Shown here one piece after another: positions 24,570-36,700 of a DNA stretch of 64,000 bases. The notes beneath the pieces are model-generated. The model worked only from the letters and a program-made list of their open reading frames with translations. It was not told the DNA's origin and made no database searches. Source of the DNA: Boswellia sacra (Eukaryota; Streptophyta; Magnoliopsida; Sapindales; Burseraceae); assembly GCA_013180625.2 (NCBI GenBank), contig SNVD02014754.1:186001-250000 (forward strand), read 5' to 3'. Numbering within the stretch: position 1 is the first letter of the stretch; every line of letters begins with the position of its first letter. The translations under genes and the position numbers were made by a program.

Positions 24570-26126
24570 CTAATCTGACGAACATATCCAAGATTCCACC
24601 ATACCTTCAGTTCTTGTTGTGGTGGCCACATTTTCTTGTCCCTTATCACGAAGAAAATCCGATGAAGAAGACGAGAAATTGTTGACTTTCCCATTTGTAA
24701 CTCGCTGAGAGCTATTGAAATTGCCGCCACTGATCGACCTCAACAGACCTTGATCATTATCATTTGATCCCGTCCCATCTCCTGCAGCAGGCCAGTTGGA
24801 AGGATGATTGTTGTTGCTGTTGCTGTTGTTGTTGCTGTTGTCACTCCTTATCGGCAATGTTGCGTCGGACACTACTAGGTTGGTGTTAAGATGGCCATGG
24901 CTCAAACCGAGCTCCTCAAAGACTCCGATTTTGAGATGATGAGAGTCGTTTGTTGGGATATCCAAAGAGCCAGCTTGTGGTGGTTTGTTTCCAAGAACAG
25001 AAGTAGGAGGAGCTGGAGCTTGAAGGAAAGACTGTAAATTGAGAATCGGGTTTTGCATGTTGTTCATGTTGAGTAGGTTTTGAGGCTGCTGCGGCTTTAA
25101 AAGGCCTAAATGATGATCAGATGGTAGTTGGTAGTTAATGGGAGTTGAATTAGAATTACTATTATTACTATTATTGCTAGCAGAGCCTGCTGCAGAAGAA
25201 GTGATGTTAGTCGTCGTGGAAGCTATAGCATCAATCATTGAAGAGGTAGGAAACGAAGAAGAAGCTGAAGACGAAGAAGCTGTTGAAGGAGAAATAAATG
25301 GAGGAGGATGGAATTTCTGAGCAAATGGCCTCAAAAGATAAGGAGGTGGTGAAGGGTCCAAATGGGTGTTCGTTGATCTCAAAGTAGAGGACGTACCAAA
25401 TAGATCAAGCCTTGTTCTTGGGAAAGGCGAGGAGGTGAAGGGAGGTGCAGGGATCCCAGTAAACTCCTGAACCATGGCTCGGAAATTGGTGGTGTCTGTT
25501 GTCAAAACAGTTGTTGGTGCACGCCTGGAAGCTCTGGATCTTTTCTTCGGGTTACGCACCATGCCACTGTTGTTGGTGTTGGAGTTGATGTTGGTTTGGT
25601 CAATGTTTATGCCAGAAACTGAAGATGAACCTGAAAGCGAACCTTTTGTGACACTTTCATGGAGTTGCATAGCTGGGAAACTGCTGCTTCTGCCATGGAG
25701 AACTGCTTGGTTCGTTAAAAGCTGTTGAGTCGATGAAGATGATGATGAGGCTATGAACCCACCAAGATCGGTGCAATTAGGCTCAGATCTTAAGTTTTTG
25801 GACCAAACCATATCAAGATTGAGAAGGGAATTCGGATGGTTTGAATTTGAACCACCGAGCTGCGCCTGCAGCGGCGGTTGTGGTGATGATCTTGATGATA
25901 AAGGGTCGAAGTAGTTTGACAAAGGGTCAAACATAGATGAGTGGTGATGGGATGGTGGCGGCTGTTGTGGTGGTGGTGGGTTGGGCATGGGACCAACATG
26001 GTGAGATGAGTGAGAGTGATGGTGGTGGTGGTTGTTCAAGAAAGCTGAAATTGTTTCAGCGCGTGAATCATACTCTTCATCACCACCACTTGAAGATTGC
26101 ATACTTCCACTGTTACCAGAATCCAT
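24570..26126 (-). CDS. VQ-motif transcriptional co-regulator
   Basis: A single uninterrupted exon encodes 518 residues, starting MDSGNSGSMQSSSGGDEEYD and ending ESWICSSD. The only strongly conserved part is the VQ motif at residues 215-224 (FRAMVQEFTG), extended by IPAPPFTSSPFPRTRLDLFG, which is typical of the VQ30/VQ34-like group. A basic stretch RNPKKRSRASRR (191-202) just before it is a likely nuclear signal. The rest is low complexity: poly-His near 33-43, Pro/Gln-rich 49-62, and Ser- and Asn-rich tracts. VQ proteins bind WRKY transcription factors or MAP-kinase partners in the nucleus and tune defence or growth genes. The ATG at 26126 is the first in frame; an open frame upstream lacks an ATG. 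The leader is long and CT/GA-rich. Family assignment is very secure; the specific WRKY partner is unknown. Confidence 0.95.
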   Translation of the reverse strand: MDSGNSGSMQSSSGGDEEYDSRAETISAFLNNHHHHHSHSSHHVGPMPNPPPPQQPPPSHHHSSMFDPLSNYFDPLSSRSSPQPPLQAQLGGSNSNHPNSLLNLDMVWSKNLRSEPNCTDLGGFIASSSSSSTQQLLTNQAVLHGRSSSFPAMQLHESVTKGSLSGSSSVSGINIDQTNINSNTNNSGMVRNPKKRSRASRRAPTTVLTTDTTNFRAMVQEFTGIPAPPFTSSPFPRTRLDLFGTSSTLRSTNTHLDPSPPPYLLRPFAQKFHPPPFISPSTASSSSASSSFPTSSMIDAIASTTTNITSSAAGSASNNSNNSNSNSTPINYQLPSDHHLGLLKPQQPQNLLNMNNMQNPILNLQSFLQAPAPPTSVLGNKPPQAGSLDIPTNDSHHLKIGVFEELGLSHGHLNTNLVVSDATLPIRSDNSNNNSNSNNNHPSNWPAAGDGTGSNDNDQGLLRSISGGNFNSSQRVTNGKVNNFSSSSSDFLRDKGQENVATTTRTEGMVESWICSSD

Positions 26127-26900
26127 GACAGACGGACAGACACTAGAGAAGAAAATTTGAGCAAAAAGGGAAAGACGTAAAGATAAAAAGACTCTGAGAG
26201 AGAGATATATATATATATGAGAGCAGCAGCGAGCACAGATATGATTTTTTTTTTTTTCTCTTTGCTTACTCACTCTCACACAAACCCATTTAAGAGGAAG
26301 CTCCCAAACAAAGCGGAGAGAAAGACAGAGAGATAGAGATAGCTTCTGGAAGAAGAACTATCAGAAAATACCCATAAGTTGTCTTTAAAGCTCTGATCTG
26401 CAAACAACTTTGCTTTTCCTTTCTCTTCGGGCAAAAGGGTATCTCTATATTTGTTTGCTATGAAGATGATCATCAAGCTTTGTATGAAAATATTAGGGTT
26501 TCTCTTTTCTCTCTTTCACAAAGAAGATCATTAAAAGAAAGAACAGAAAAAAGAAAGGGACGTGCTTCTGCAGCCTTTTTTCTCTAAAAGAGAGGCTACC
26601 TGCAGCTTTGGTTCGTCTTCAGCTACTGCTTCTGCTTCTGCTTATGGTTTCCACCCATAAGATCAGGGTGGGGTAGCCATGTGTATTTGTTGGTGAGAGG
26701 TAAAAAAAAAAAAAAAAAGTGAGAGCTTTGTGGAGTTGTGATGGTGAGAGAGCAAATGCAATAGAGGGAGAGGGAGAGCTAGCTGCCCAATTGTGGTCAA
26801 AGTATGTGAGAGTTCTGGTTTTGATCACAGTGTGAAAAGGAGAAAAAGATTTTGAGGTTGTGAAAGAAAAATAAATAAATAAAGATAACAATAATAATAG
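26127..26900 (-). promoter_or_regulatory. Long CT/GA-rich leader and promoter region of the VQ gene
   Basis: Upstream of the VQ start codon lie a (TA)n tract flanked by GAGAGA, poly-A/T runs and CT-rich stretches on the coding strand, typical of plant 5' leaders and core promoters. No unambiguous transcription start can be set from sequence. Confidence 0.45.
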
Positions 26901-28252
26901 TATTTTGTAATTTATTTATTTCCCATAACAAATTTTGATTATTTTCTCAGAATAATGAGGTGGGCAAGCAAACAAATTAGAGAAGATGGTTGTTGAATGG
27001 TATAAAGAAAAGATAACAACCATCACCACCACCAATATTATACCAACAAAAAAAAAAATACCAAAAATAAAAAAGTGAACAATACTATATAGTATACATA
27101 TATAATTTAAAATTTGAATCATCATCAAACATTATTTAATTTTTGTCTCATGTTTTGTGCACAATTATTGTCTCACGGTTGTCAGTGTTAGCTTAGATAG
27201 ATTTTCATGGTAAGCAAGGTAATTAATTAATTAATTAATTATGCTGTTAATTTTCAATTGTTTCTTTAAAAACAACCAAACTGATAGTAAATTAATTAAC
27301 ATCATTAGATAAGTTATTCCCAGCCACAGCTTTTGATTACTTTGACCAAGTCAGAAGTTGTATTAAAAAAATCTTATAAGGTTTATAATTGAAGAACCTC
27401 AGAGAATCTTTCACAGTGTTACTCTCTGCTGAGAAATTTATTGATATTTTCCCTGCTATCTTCTACTTTTTTCTCGATAATTTTCTATACCGTTCATTAT
27501 CCTCTTCCACTTTTTCTTATATTTAAAGGGCATTAAGTACTGTTTGGAAGCAAGCAGCAGACGAAAAGTATCTGTTCTGATCTGATCTAATCAATCATCT
27601 TCATTTCTTAAATTAAACCATTGATAGATCGATCAGTTCACCAACACCTAAGTTCGCTGCAACCATCAAAGCTAAAAGAAACTATTTATTGTATTATAAT
27701 ATAATATATGTTAATTAAATCCTAATCAAATCCTATTTTATATATCCATAGAGTTGTCTTAATCATTTCTACGTATTATTTATTTGTTTTTTTATATTTA
27801 TTTTTTGAATATCTATATTATATATATGGCCTGTATTTGCCCCTACAAAACCAAACCCTAACCCTAAATATCCTCGATTTATACGTCTTCCATTTCTACA
27901 CGTAATGTTATTGTTATTGTTCAAAAGCTGCCTGCCCTTTCCCATTATTAATTATTTACCCACTACGTTGTAGTTTTTAACCTTCTTCAATTTTTCTTTT
28001 CCCCTCGTACGTGATCATGAGTCATGACAATTTGAAACAATTTTTTTGTTCAAAATCTTAATAAGGATTTTCAGTCATTCATCTTACTTAATCTAATGTT
28101 TAAAATTAAAAAAAATAAGATTTAATAATATCTAACTCATCAATTATATTAACTATCGGACTGTGTGGAACGTTTAATTAATAATTTGTATTAAGATTTT
28201 GTTTTAAAAATTTGGGTTAAAAAGATATAGTATACTTGATTCTTAAAAATAA

Positions 28253-28744
28253 GACTAAAAGGATAATTATTTTCATCACTAATATTTTTCTAATCTCACT
28301 TTATCCCTAAGATTTCAAAAATATATAAAAACATCCCTCAATGTCGACTTTCATTTGTAAAAGCTGATGAATTGAAAAATAGACTAAAAGGGTAATTCGT
28401 TTCACCCCTAATATTTTTCTTAATCACACTCTATCTCCATGATTTTAAAATTATGCCAAGAAATCCCTCAACGTTAACTATTATTTGCAAAAGCTGAATT
28501 CTGAATCCTTGATTTTCGTAAAAGTGTTTAGATGTATAAAATATCTTTTAGATTCTTTGTTGTGAGTTTATGTCAAGTTGTGTTATAGTTTATAAAAAGG
28601 GTATATTAAGATTTTTTCTACATCTGAACGCTTTTGTACATGTTACTTACTTTATTAGTGAACATTGAGGGTTGTTTTTGTATATTTTTAAAATTTTAGG
28701 AGATAATTAACTAGAGCAAACAGTTGGGATGAAATGAGTATCCC
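28253..28744. mobile_element. MITE (28390-28744) preceded by a partial tandem half-copy
   Basis: The ends are inverted: GGGTAATTCGTTTCACCCCT at left is mirrored by GGGATGAAATGAGTATCCC at right, and inner ATCCCTCAACGTT is mirrored by AACATTGAGGGTT. The segment 28253-28380 repeats the left arm in direct orientation (GACTAAAAGGATAATT against GACTAAAAGGGTAATT, 129 bp apart), so one arm has been duplicated or two insertions overlap. Confidence 0.65.
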
Positions 28745-29002
28745 AAACACTAAAAGTTATCCATAGAAGATTGATAATTTGATAGTTTGTATAATGGTAT
28801 CATAGTCATTATATTCGATTCCTATTAGTGATAATTATATATCCTCTTATTACTATAATTTTGATGCCATTATACGTGCCATCGAGATGATTAACATCTA
28901 TTTTTATTATTATTCTTTACTATTAAACATGATTATATGATATATATATAATTAAACACATATATATATTTTAATAATATTATAACAAAGATGAGTGCAC
29001 GT

Positions 29003-29041
29003 AATCGATATCGATTCGATAATATTATCATAATATTATCG
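29003..29041. repeat. Two adjacent perfect palindromes
   Basis: AATCGATATCGATT (29003-29016) is fully self-complementary. Directly next to it, 29017-29041 consists of CGATAATATTAT, one C, then ATAATATTATCG, a perfect 12-bp inverted repeat with a 1-nt loop. Function is unknown. Confidence 0.8.
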
Positions 29042-29560
29042 GGTAATATTAAATATCAATCACATAATTAGGATGCTAACTATTCAAATAGGTTGGGATT
29101 AATTTGAGTATACGAAGATATAATCAAATCATAGAAATACATCCACGTGGCAATAAGGACTTTCAAATCACTTACCTAATTATGTCTTGTTTAAGTTACT
29201 TGAACCTGTAAAACTAGTGAGAGTTCAAACTGTTTGTGGGTGCAATCTGAGCCAACTACAAATAACTGAGCTATCAAAAATGGGGATTGATTGGACCGGA
29301 GTCATTTCCGGAGGAGCCTAAGCCTCATATAAAGTTAAACACACAGTCACTTTTATCGATCTCGACCGTTGATTGAATTGATGGGGATATTCTTTGATGG
29401 CTCGCTGAACCTGACCCTTGTCATAATTTCAGCTTCCAAATCCAATCAAAAGTGCTTTCTCTCTAAATATATTAATTGTTTAATTAGGGAAGTGATTCCA
29501 AGCGGTGGTGCTTTTGCTCCTTTTGTGGAGAGCTATCACTGTTAATCACACTCTAGTACT

Positions 29561-29900
29561 TTACATGGGGGAAAAAGATCTAAACTATCCCATGAGATAG
29601 TTGAAGTTCATCTTTATCCCAATTATTCGAAATTCTAATTACATAAAGATTTCAAATTTACATTACCGTCTAAAAAAATTAACATAACAAGGGTATTGTA
29701 AACATTTAATAACTCTTAATTTTGATTATTTTATTATTTCATTTGGTTAAATATATATAACACCCATACACATTAATTTTGGTTAATTTCTTAGTTCTCA
29801 CAGTTGTCTAAATTTAGGGTGTTCGTGTTACTATCCGAACAATGGGAGTAAAAAGTGAATTACCTATCTTATGGGGTGTTTAATTATTTTCCCCTTACAT
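29561..29900. mobile_element. MITE with TTACAT target duplication
   Basis: The body is 29567-29894. Left end GGGGAAAAAGATCTAAACTA and CCCATGAGATAG are mirrored by CTATCTTATGGGGTG and TTATTTTCCCC at the right. TTACAT flanks both sides (29561-29566, 29895-29900). It has no coding capacity. Confidence 0.75.
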
Positions 29901-32900
29901 TACAATTCGGCATATTCGATAGCTTTGGGCCGGTGAAAGGATGGGCTTGGCATGAGGAGGAAGGCTGTGTTTGGCAGAAAGAATAGAAAACTTGAAATGA
30001 GACTTAAGATTTGAACTTCTCTAACAAATATAATTAAATTCATATAAAAATTCAAAAAACTAAAATGGGTTTTATTAAAAAAAAAATTTATTTGTAACAC
30101 TTTGCCAAAAGAAGTGGTTCAGTTTGAAAAGCTTGACTTGAAGAATTGTACCTTTCTATTTGTCGTGTAACATTTGAAAAAATAAAAAATAGTATTCTAA
30201 ACATGTTATGATCAGTTGCTTTTTATTAATAGTTGTTAAATGTATATATACATATGTAACGTAGTCCAACTTAGCTAAAACAACAAGCAAAGTGGCAAAA
30301 CAAGCCAATTTCGGGTTCAATTAGGTAGATATTAACTGTTAAATCTTCAAAATCTGCTTAGGTTGTCGTCCAAACTTGACCTAACCAGTCCTCCATGCAG
30401 CTTGACCGCAATTATTTAATTCTATTTTATTCAAACCTTCCACCATTACAAGCCACAAGTTTAAAAAATTATAGCTCAATTAACTATTCAAATTATAGAA
30501 ATAATGATACTTTTGACGTATTTTGCCATTGCAAACACAAGATTACTTGTCTTACAATTTTTTTGAATAAGTTCTATGATAACATAAGTTCCTTTATGTG
30601 TGAACCAATAATCAAAAACCTAATTTAAGAGAGGCTATATCTAGCTAACGAGCATACACAAAAGGATAAAATATAGCATTAATTCGTAATCTTTAACTTG
30701 ATTCTTCTTGGGATTAATCACCTGATTAATTTGACTTTTTAAGCTTTTCCGCTCTTATCTTTAATGGAAGTATATAGATCGATCTTTCTTCATCTTAATA
30801 CTATAGCGTTCAATTCAAGACGATTGATTGGCTCAATGTATCTTAAATGATAGTGATAAAAGATGTAAAAGGTAGCATCGATATTTTGTAACCAAGTTTT
30901 ATTAGACATTATGAATACATATTTTCAAGTACATTTGCGAAATTTGTATGGTACTAATTAAATATTCTCTTGTGCATGTATTGGATTGTAACTTTATGAT
31001 TTTTTTTTTTCCTTTGTAGACTTTAATATGTAAGTCTCGCTATATATAATTATTAAATACGTAGCTATCATGCCTACATTTATACAAAAACATTTAGTAT
31101 TCTTTTTTAATTTTGAAAAACGTTTGAATTGAAAATACTTTCAATCATATTCTTATTAAGATATGGTTGAGACTAATAATAAATTATGCCTTTGACACTT
31201 CTTTTTTTTTTTTTAATGTCGAGGGTACTTTCCAACATAAGTGATTTCAATAAAAAATCTGTACATCTAACCAAAAATGAATAATTAAAAACGTTTATTA
31301 TTTTACAATACTGATGTAAATGCTGCTAGATATCTATACTCTTTCATTCAATATTATTAATGTTTTCCATGCACGCATGAGATTAATTAAAATTTTGCTT
31401 TTAAGCTAGCTAGCTTTCAACTTTTGTTTCTAATGATTAATAAACAATTTAAAACCTAATAATTTCTGTCTCTTAAAATAAACGGATTTCCTTAGACCTA
31501 CATGATTCATGATTCTTGTATATCATGTCAATAAACACTTAAAGCATATCCTTATAATAATTCAGAAATAAGTGAATTTAAATGTAGCTACAAAGAGACA
31601 TTAAAATGCTCATTCTCCAAATATATTCTCCAAATCAGAATTTCTTTAACAATACCCATCATGAGAATATCTCTCATTTATTTTTTTCTCTATCTTTTTC
31701 AGTGATTTCCTCTCTGGTGTTATTCTTCACCAACTATATAGAATCCAAACAGCTAAAAAGATGGATAAGAATTTAAGTTACTACAAAAAGAAATTTAAAA
31801 ACGAAAAAAAAAATCGAATAAATGAGAGCAAAATTGATCAAATCCATAAAATCATGTGTACATGTTGATTCGTTTCACATTAAAAAAAACTTAATATATA
31901 TAATTAATCTATATAGTACATGATCAATAAATTAATTCTGTTAAGCAAGGTTTACCTAACCCCGTTTAGTTAATTAATTGACATTTTGCATTGTTTAATG
32001 CGAATATGATTAGATACCACTTAAAAAATAATGGATAATATACGCATAAATAAAAGACTTCCGAAAACAATTTGAGTAATTCAAATCGCAAATTCTAGTA
32101 CAAATGTAATTAATCTTGCCTTAGCTGTACTGCATTAGAAAACTCGATCAATATATAGATTGGGTATGAGATCAATATATAAGAGGAAAAATTTTGAAAA
32201 CTCATAGAAAAAATTGAACACTTACATGATGTTGAAGTTTGATGAATAATGAATTTTCTAGGTAGGCAAGTCTATGGCCAGGCCCAACCCCACCTAACCC
32301 TCCACAGTTTTGCTGACCAATTTTATCTGTTTAATTTCTTCCTCTTTAAAGCAAACTTTTAGATCAATTTGCTTCTAACCCACTTGAGATTTTAAGTTAA
32401 TTATCAATTATACAAGGCTGCTAATCTGAGATTATAGTATTAAACACTGAGAGGAATCATATCAACATCAATTTCAACATATCATTAGATTCCTTTATAG
32501 TTGGATCCATCAAGCAATGATGTGTCATCACTATAAACATAAAAAATGTGTAAAATCACATTGTAATGGTTGGAATGCAACATGTTGGGCTTAAGGTTCA
32601 CACCCAAGACGAGATGGAAGAGGCTCACACATTCCCAAAAACCGAATTCTAATAGGAGGATTCAAATCAAAATTTGTTTTTTGGGTCAAACTTGTTAAAA
32701 GTCTAAGAAGACGGTCAAGGTGGTCCTCAATAGTGGCATATTTGCATTGCATAATTGTACTATAGGTTAAGCTATGTGGGTCCAAAACTAGTGTGAGTGA
32801 GCGAGTAACAAGTGCCAGAATTTGAAGCTTGACTTGTCTTGGTTTGCCTTGTTTTATTTATCTTAGGCACAATATCCAAGGCTCTGACCAATCCATCTTC

Positions 32901-33969
32901 TACTACCAATTGTTTGACAAAATGCTTGCCTTCCTTTTACCTAATAATTTAATGTAAATTTTCGCATGAAAAAGAATTTGTTTGGGAGTATTTATAGTCA
33001 ATCATACTAATATAAGCTGTATATTGAGTTCTATTTAAATAATTTGAAAACGAAAGTGCATGACAAATTCAATATACATAGAAGAGGCAGTTGAACTTGA
33101 TCCATTTTCAAAGTACAAGTTATGCTATTGATTTGTCTCAAAATTATAACTATTATAATTAGTTCGTTCTTTCTTTTGAGTTGATTTGATATCGTTTGTT
33201 TGACTAAATCATGTTACAAAAATTTGATACTAGTTTGATAACTCTATCATATAATTTAATTCTAGCTAGATCTAATTCTTTTTGGGCACCAACACAATAT
33301 AGACCTAGCAAGTTGCATCCATTATTGCGCCTTGTTTAAGGAAATAAATTAAGGGAGAACTTGCACTTCACCAAACAGAGAAGCATGCCCGCTTGGAAAG
33401 GGCTCTTTTCTGGGTCATAATAAGGCCCAATCTCAATATGAGCCCAAGCTTCATAGTCCAAATTAAGCTCTTTGGATTTGCACATGCACTACTTTTAGAA
33501 AGTCGGTATATAAAATTAGTATATAAAATTAATGTAGTATTAAATAAATAAAAAAATTAATATGAATTATGAATATAATAAATACTGATAAATCGTATAC
33601 ATTAAATAAATGATATTATATTAATTTTATATATAAACTTTATAGACAGATTTGGAAGTATAGCATTAGTTTTATTTATATAGTCGATGTCTAATTCATT
33701 TATATATTTTTCATCAACCAAGTGATAAGTCATCACATACATTTGGTAAACCTCAATTTGTAATCTCCTATCGAAAATAAAAGTCAGGAGGGCAAAATGG
33801 TGAAGTGGAAGTTGCCCGATGTGCCATAGTAGCTAGGTGGATGTACCGCAGAATGAAGAGTATATGGCACTAGGCTTGAGAAAAAGAGATTTTGAAATTT
33901 ATAGAAAATTCAAGAGTTTATCTTTGTTTCCTCTTTTCTTTCATCTTCTAACACGTTCCACTATGAAAT

Positions 33970-34030
33970 GCCACGCGTCTCTTCCCATGCAAGCGCCTCA
34001 AATAAGCACTTTATAACGCTTTGCATGCAT
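33970..34030 (+). promoter_or_regulatory. Seed-type promoter motifs of SDH2-3 (RY elements, ABRE-like, TATA)
   Basis: Just upstream of SDH2-3 are CCACGCGTC (33971-33979, ABRE/coupling-like), an RY motif CATGCA at 33986-33991, TTTATAA at 34010-34016, and a second RY motif within TGCATGCA at 34022-34029. RY elements bind B3 factors such as ABI3/FUS3. Arabidopsis SDH2-3 is known to be expressed in maturing embryos through such motifs. If the TATA-like site is used, transcription would begin close to the first ATG. Confidence 0.65.
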
Positions 34031-34041
34031 TAGTTGTCAGT

Positions 34042-35951
34042 ATGGCAATTACTATCACCAGAGAAATGCCGAAGCGGCGGTGGCTACGCCATGGCTACAG
34101 CAAGATAGCTCGTGTTCTTGGTAGAGAAGAACCTAAAAAGCAAGACTTCCCTATACTTGAGGGCCACCCAGCTGCAAAAGAACATGCAAAGGAAGCTCTT
34201 GGCACTCATGGCACCGTCACAAGTCACATCAAGAAGCTGATAAAAGAGTTCAGGATTTATAGATGGAACCCTGACCACCCCAACAACAAGCCCTCTCTCC
34301 AATCTTACCATGTTGACCTCTCCAATTGTGGCCCCATGGTAAATCAATTTGTTATTTTATTAGTTTTTGATAATGTTATCATGGTGCTTTTAAGTCAAAG
34401 TAGTTTTGTAATATAATAATATATATTAATTACATCTAAAATAAGCTCATAAGCTAAAGTTCGAATTTCTATAGTGTGCTTATTAAATATTGGAGAGAAT
34501 TAAGTCACCTTAAGTACATATAAGGTATGGAGTTTAAGCTTTTATGGTATTATATGCATGCAACTTGTCTATTCCAAGTTGAAGAAATGGAATCTGAATT
34601 AAGGTTTTGTTATCTAGGTTTTGGATGCGTTACAGAAGATAAAAGCAGAAAACGATTCAAGCTTGAGCTATAGAAGGTCATGCAGGGAAGGGATATGTGG
34701 ATCATGTGCCATGAACATTGATGGAACCAACACTGTGGCATGCCTCAAGCCCATTGATGGAGACACAAGCAAGCCCACTATAATAACTCCTTTGCCTCAC
34801 ATGTTTGTCATCAAAGATCTTGTCGTTGATCTCACCAATTTCTACCAGCAATACAAGTAATTAATCCAGCTGAGCACAATTTCAATTTGCATATTGAATT
34901 CGTATGGGCTTGAGGGTTGATGCTTGATAATGGCAAATATTTCCAATACAATAGTTTCGTGTTTAAAATTTTACAAAATGGGGCAAGATCTTTTAACACA
35001 AATCTTTGTTATATATTCTATGCTCGAGTAGGTCGATTGAGCCATGGCTCAAGACAAGAAAGCCACCCGAGGATGGACAAGAGTACAGGCAATCTCCTGC
35101 GGACAGAAAGAAGCTAGATGGTTTATACGAGTGTATATTATGTGCTTGCTGCAGTACTTCATGTCCATCTTACTGGTGGAACCCTGAGGAGTTCCTCGGA
35201 CCTGCAGCCTTGCTCCATGCCTATCGGTGGATCAGTGACAGGTAACTATTTTCATATATTCTTGGCTGCTTAATTTACAAATGATCATTTATGTTATGTC
35301 CTTGACAATCGAATCTGACATGTATAATTAATGTAACTAGTTTCATATGTTCTTAGCTGCGGAGGATGGTACACTTTTTTCATCAATCACACTATTAAAA
35401 GTTATTCGTTTTTTATCACTCGCCTTCGCCTTAGAAAATAATGATATAAGGGTAAAAATTTTTTATCACTCGCCTTAGAAAATAATGATATAAGGGTAAA
35501 AATAATGATATGAGCGTTGAAAATATGATTTGAAGATAATTTTATAGATGTGATTTATTAAAAATGTATGTTCGTTACCCTTCTTAAAGTTAAAAATGAA
35601 GTTAAAACTCGACATACTTAATGTAATTGTTTTATTTACAAATAATCATTTATGTTTTATGTCTTTGAACTATGTTAGATTTACATGTATAATTAATATA
35701 TCTTGGAAATGATGGATTAATGTCTTGAATGTAAGATTTAAGGAAGGTGTTTTGTGTTGGGTGCATGCAGCCGAGATGATTTCAAGGAAGAAAGATTGCA
35801 AGCATTGACAGAGGACCAAAAGAGATTATATAGATGCAGAGCTATAAAAAATTGCACGGCAACTTGTCCCAAGAGTTTGAATCCTGCTGATGCCATTCGC
35901 AAGATGAAGACTAAGCACCTGCTTTCTCGGCCAATGGAAATGTATGGTTGA
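34042..35951 (+). CDS. SDH2-3: Succinate dehydrogenase iron-sulfur subunit 3 (complex II), seed type
   Basis: Four exons (34042-34338, 34618-34856, 35032-35241, 35771-35951), all GT-AG and in phase, give 308 residues, essentially the Arabidopsis SDH2-3 length. The protein carries electrons from succinate oxidation through three clusters at the mitochondrial inner membrane. All ligands are present: [2Fe-2S] C121, C126, C129, C141; [4Fe-4S] C213, C216, C219, C281; [3Fe-4S] C223, C271, C277. The segment [20 protein letters not shown] and the C-terminus [20 protein letters not shown] match the SDH2-3 branch rather than SDH2-1/2. The N-terminus is basic ([20 protein letters not shown]), suiting a mitochondrial presequence. 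The start could be 34042 or the in-frame ATG at 34066. RY motifs upstream suggest embryo/seed expression. Intron 3 holds a short tandem repeat. The last exon has a broken copy at 41127-41314. Confidence 0.95.
35409..35502 (+). repeat. Tandem duplication in SDH2-3 intron 3
   Basis: 35409-35458 and 35459-35502 are near-identical. Both read TTTTTTATCACTCGCCTT then AGAAAATAATGATATAAGGG. The first copy has an extra CGCCTT, a second small duplication. Confidence 0.85.
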
Positions 35952-36700
35952 AATTAGCTGCAGCGCAACGCAATGCAGCCTTATTATCAAACAAACGCCT
36001 TGAAATTAACTATTTATTATCTCTTAATTTGCTTGTGTTGCTATTATGTAATAATAAATTATTTGTAGGCCTTGAACTTCAACGGGCAGAATTTAAGTCG
36101 TATTTTGAAAGCAATACAATATAATAATATTTACGATGTAATATACCTCTTTGTGCACGTTGTGTATCACTTTAATTTTAAGCCTTCATTTTATTGTCCC
36201 TAGAAAATTGATTGTTATGAATATTAATATCCAAGTTGCATTTGTTTAATATCATAATCATATATTTATTTATTGTTGAAGATAGAAAATAATTTATTGC
36301 TTAAGAATCTTTATCTCGAATATACAAATCATCATAAAATATTTGGGTTTTTTTATTTTTTTATTTGGCTAAAAGTATCTCTTGATGCTTTGCTTTAACA
36401 TTAGAAGGGAGTGTGTTTCAAAAACTCACCTTTTACCTTCTTAATTTTTTCAAAAATCATCGAGGATATCTTTACTAAAAAATTATGAAAAGCATTTCTT
36501 AATGGAAAAAAATTAATGCCTTAATCGAGAGGTGGAAAGCTGTAAAACAACTAATTTGACTCCTTCTGTTGATAAATTTTGTCAAGTTTTTTGTTCTTCA
36601 TCTCTTTCCAACGTCAAAACAGGGGATCCTCTGTTTTCCTCTGCTCTCCATTGGACTACAGAAACAGAGGATCTTGGTAGAAGAAACAGAGCATAACGCC
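35952..36700 (+). other. SDH2-3 3' flank and 5' flank of transporter pseudogene
   Basis: AT-rich spacer. The part at about 36290-36560 (ATCTTTATCTCGAATA, then CTCTTGATGCTTTGCTTTAA) recurs at 40246-40660 and 42700-44040. It is joined almost directly to the transporter leader near 36588, without the roughly 640 bp present in front of the second copy, and lacks the G-box and CCAAT found there. Confidence 0.65.

Larger units (their letters stand above)
26901..33969. other. 7-kb gene-free region with MITEs and palindromes
   Basis: No gene is supported. The region contains a TTAA microsatellite near 27216-27240, a short CCCTAA telomere-like motif at 27853-27868, the MITE cluster at 28253-28744, adjacent perfect palindromes at 29003-29041, the MITE at 29567-29894, and an AT-rich inverted-repeat element at about 33505-33645 related to sequence at 44220-44400. 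The rest is AT-rich DNA without recognisable content. Confidence 0.55.

Noticed and set aside
27853..27868. Interstitial telomere repeat
   Set aside because: Only two CCCTAA units; this length is common as a plant telo-box and needs no telomere explanation.
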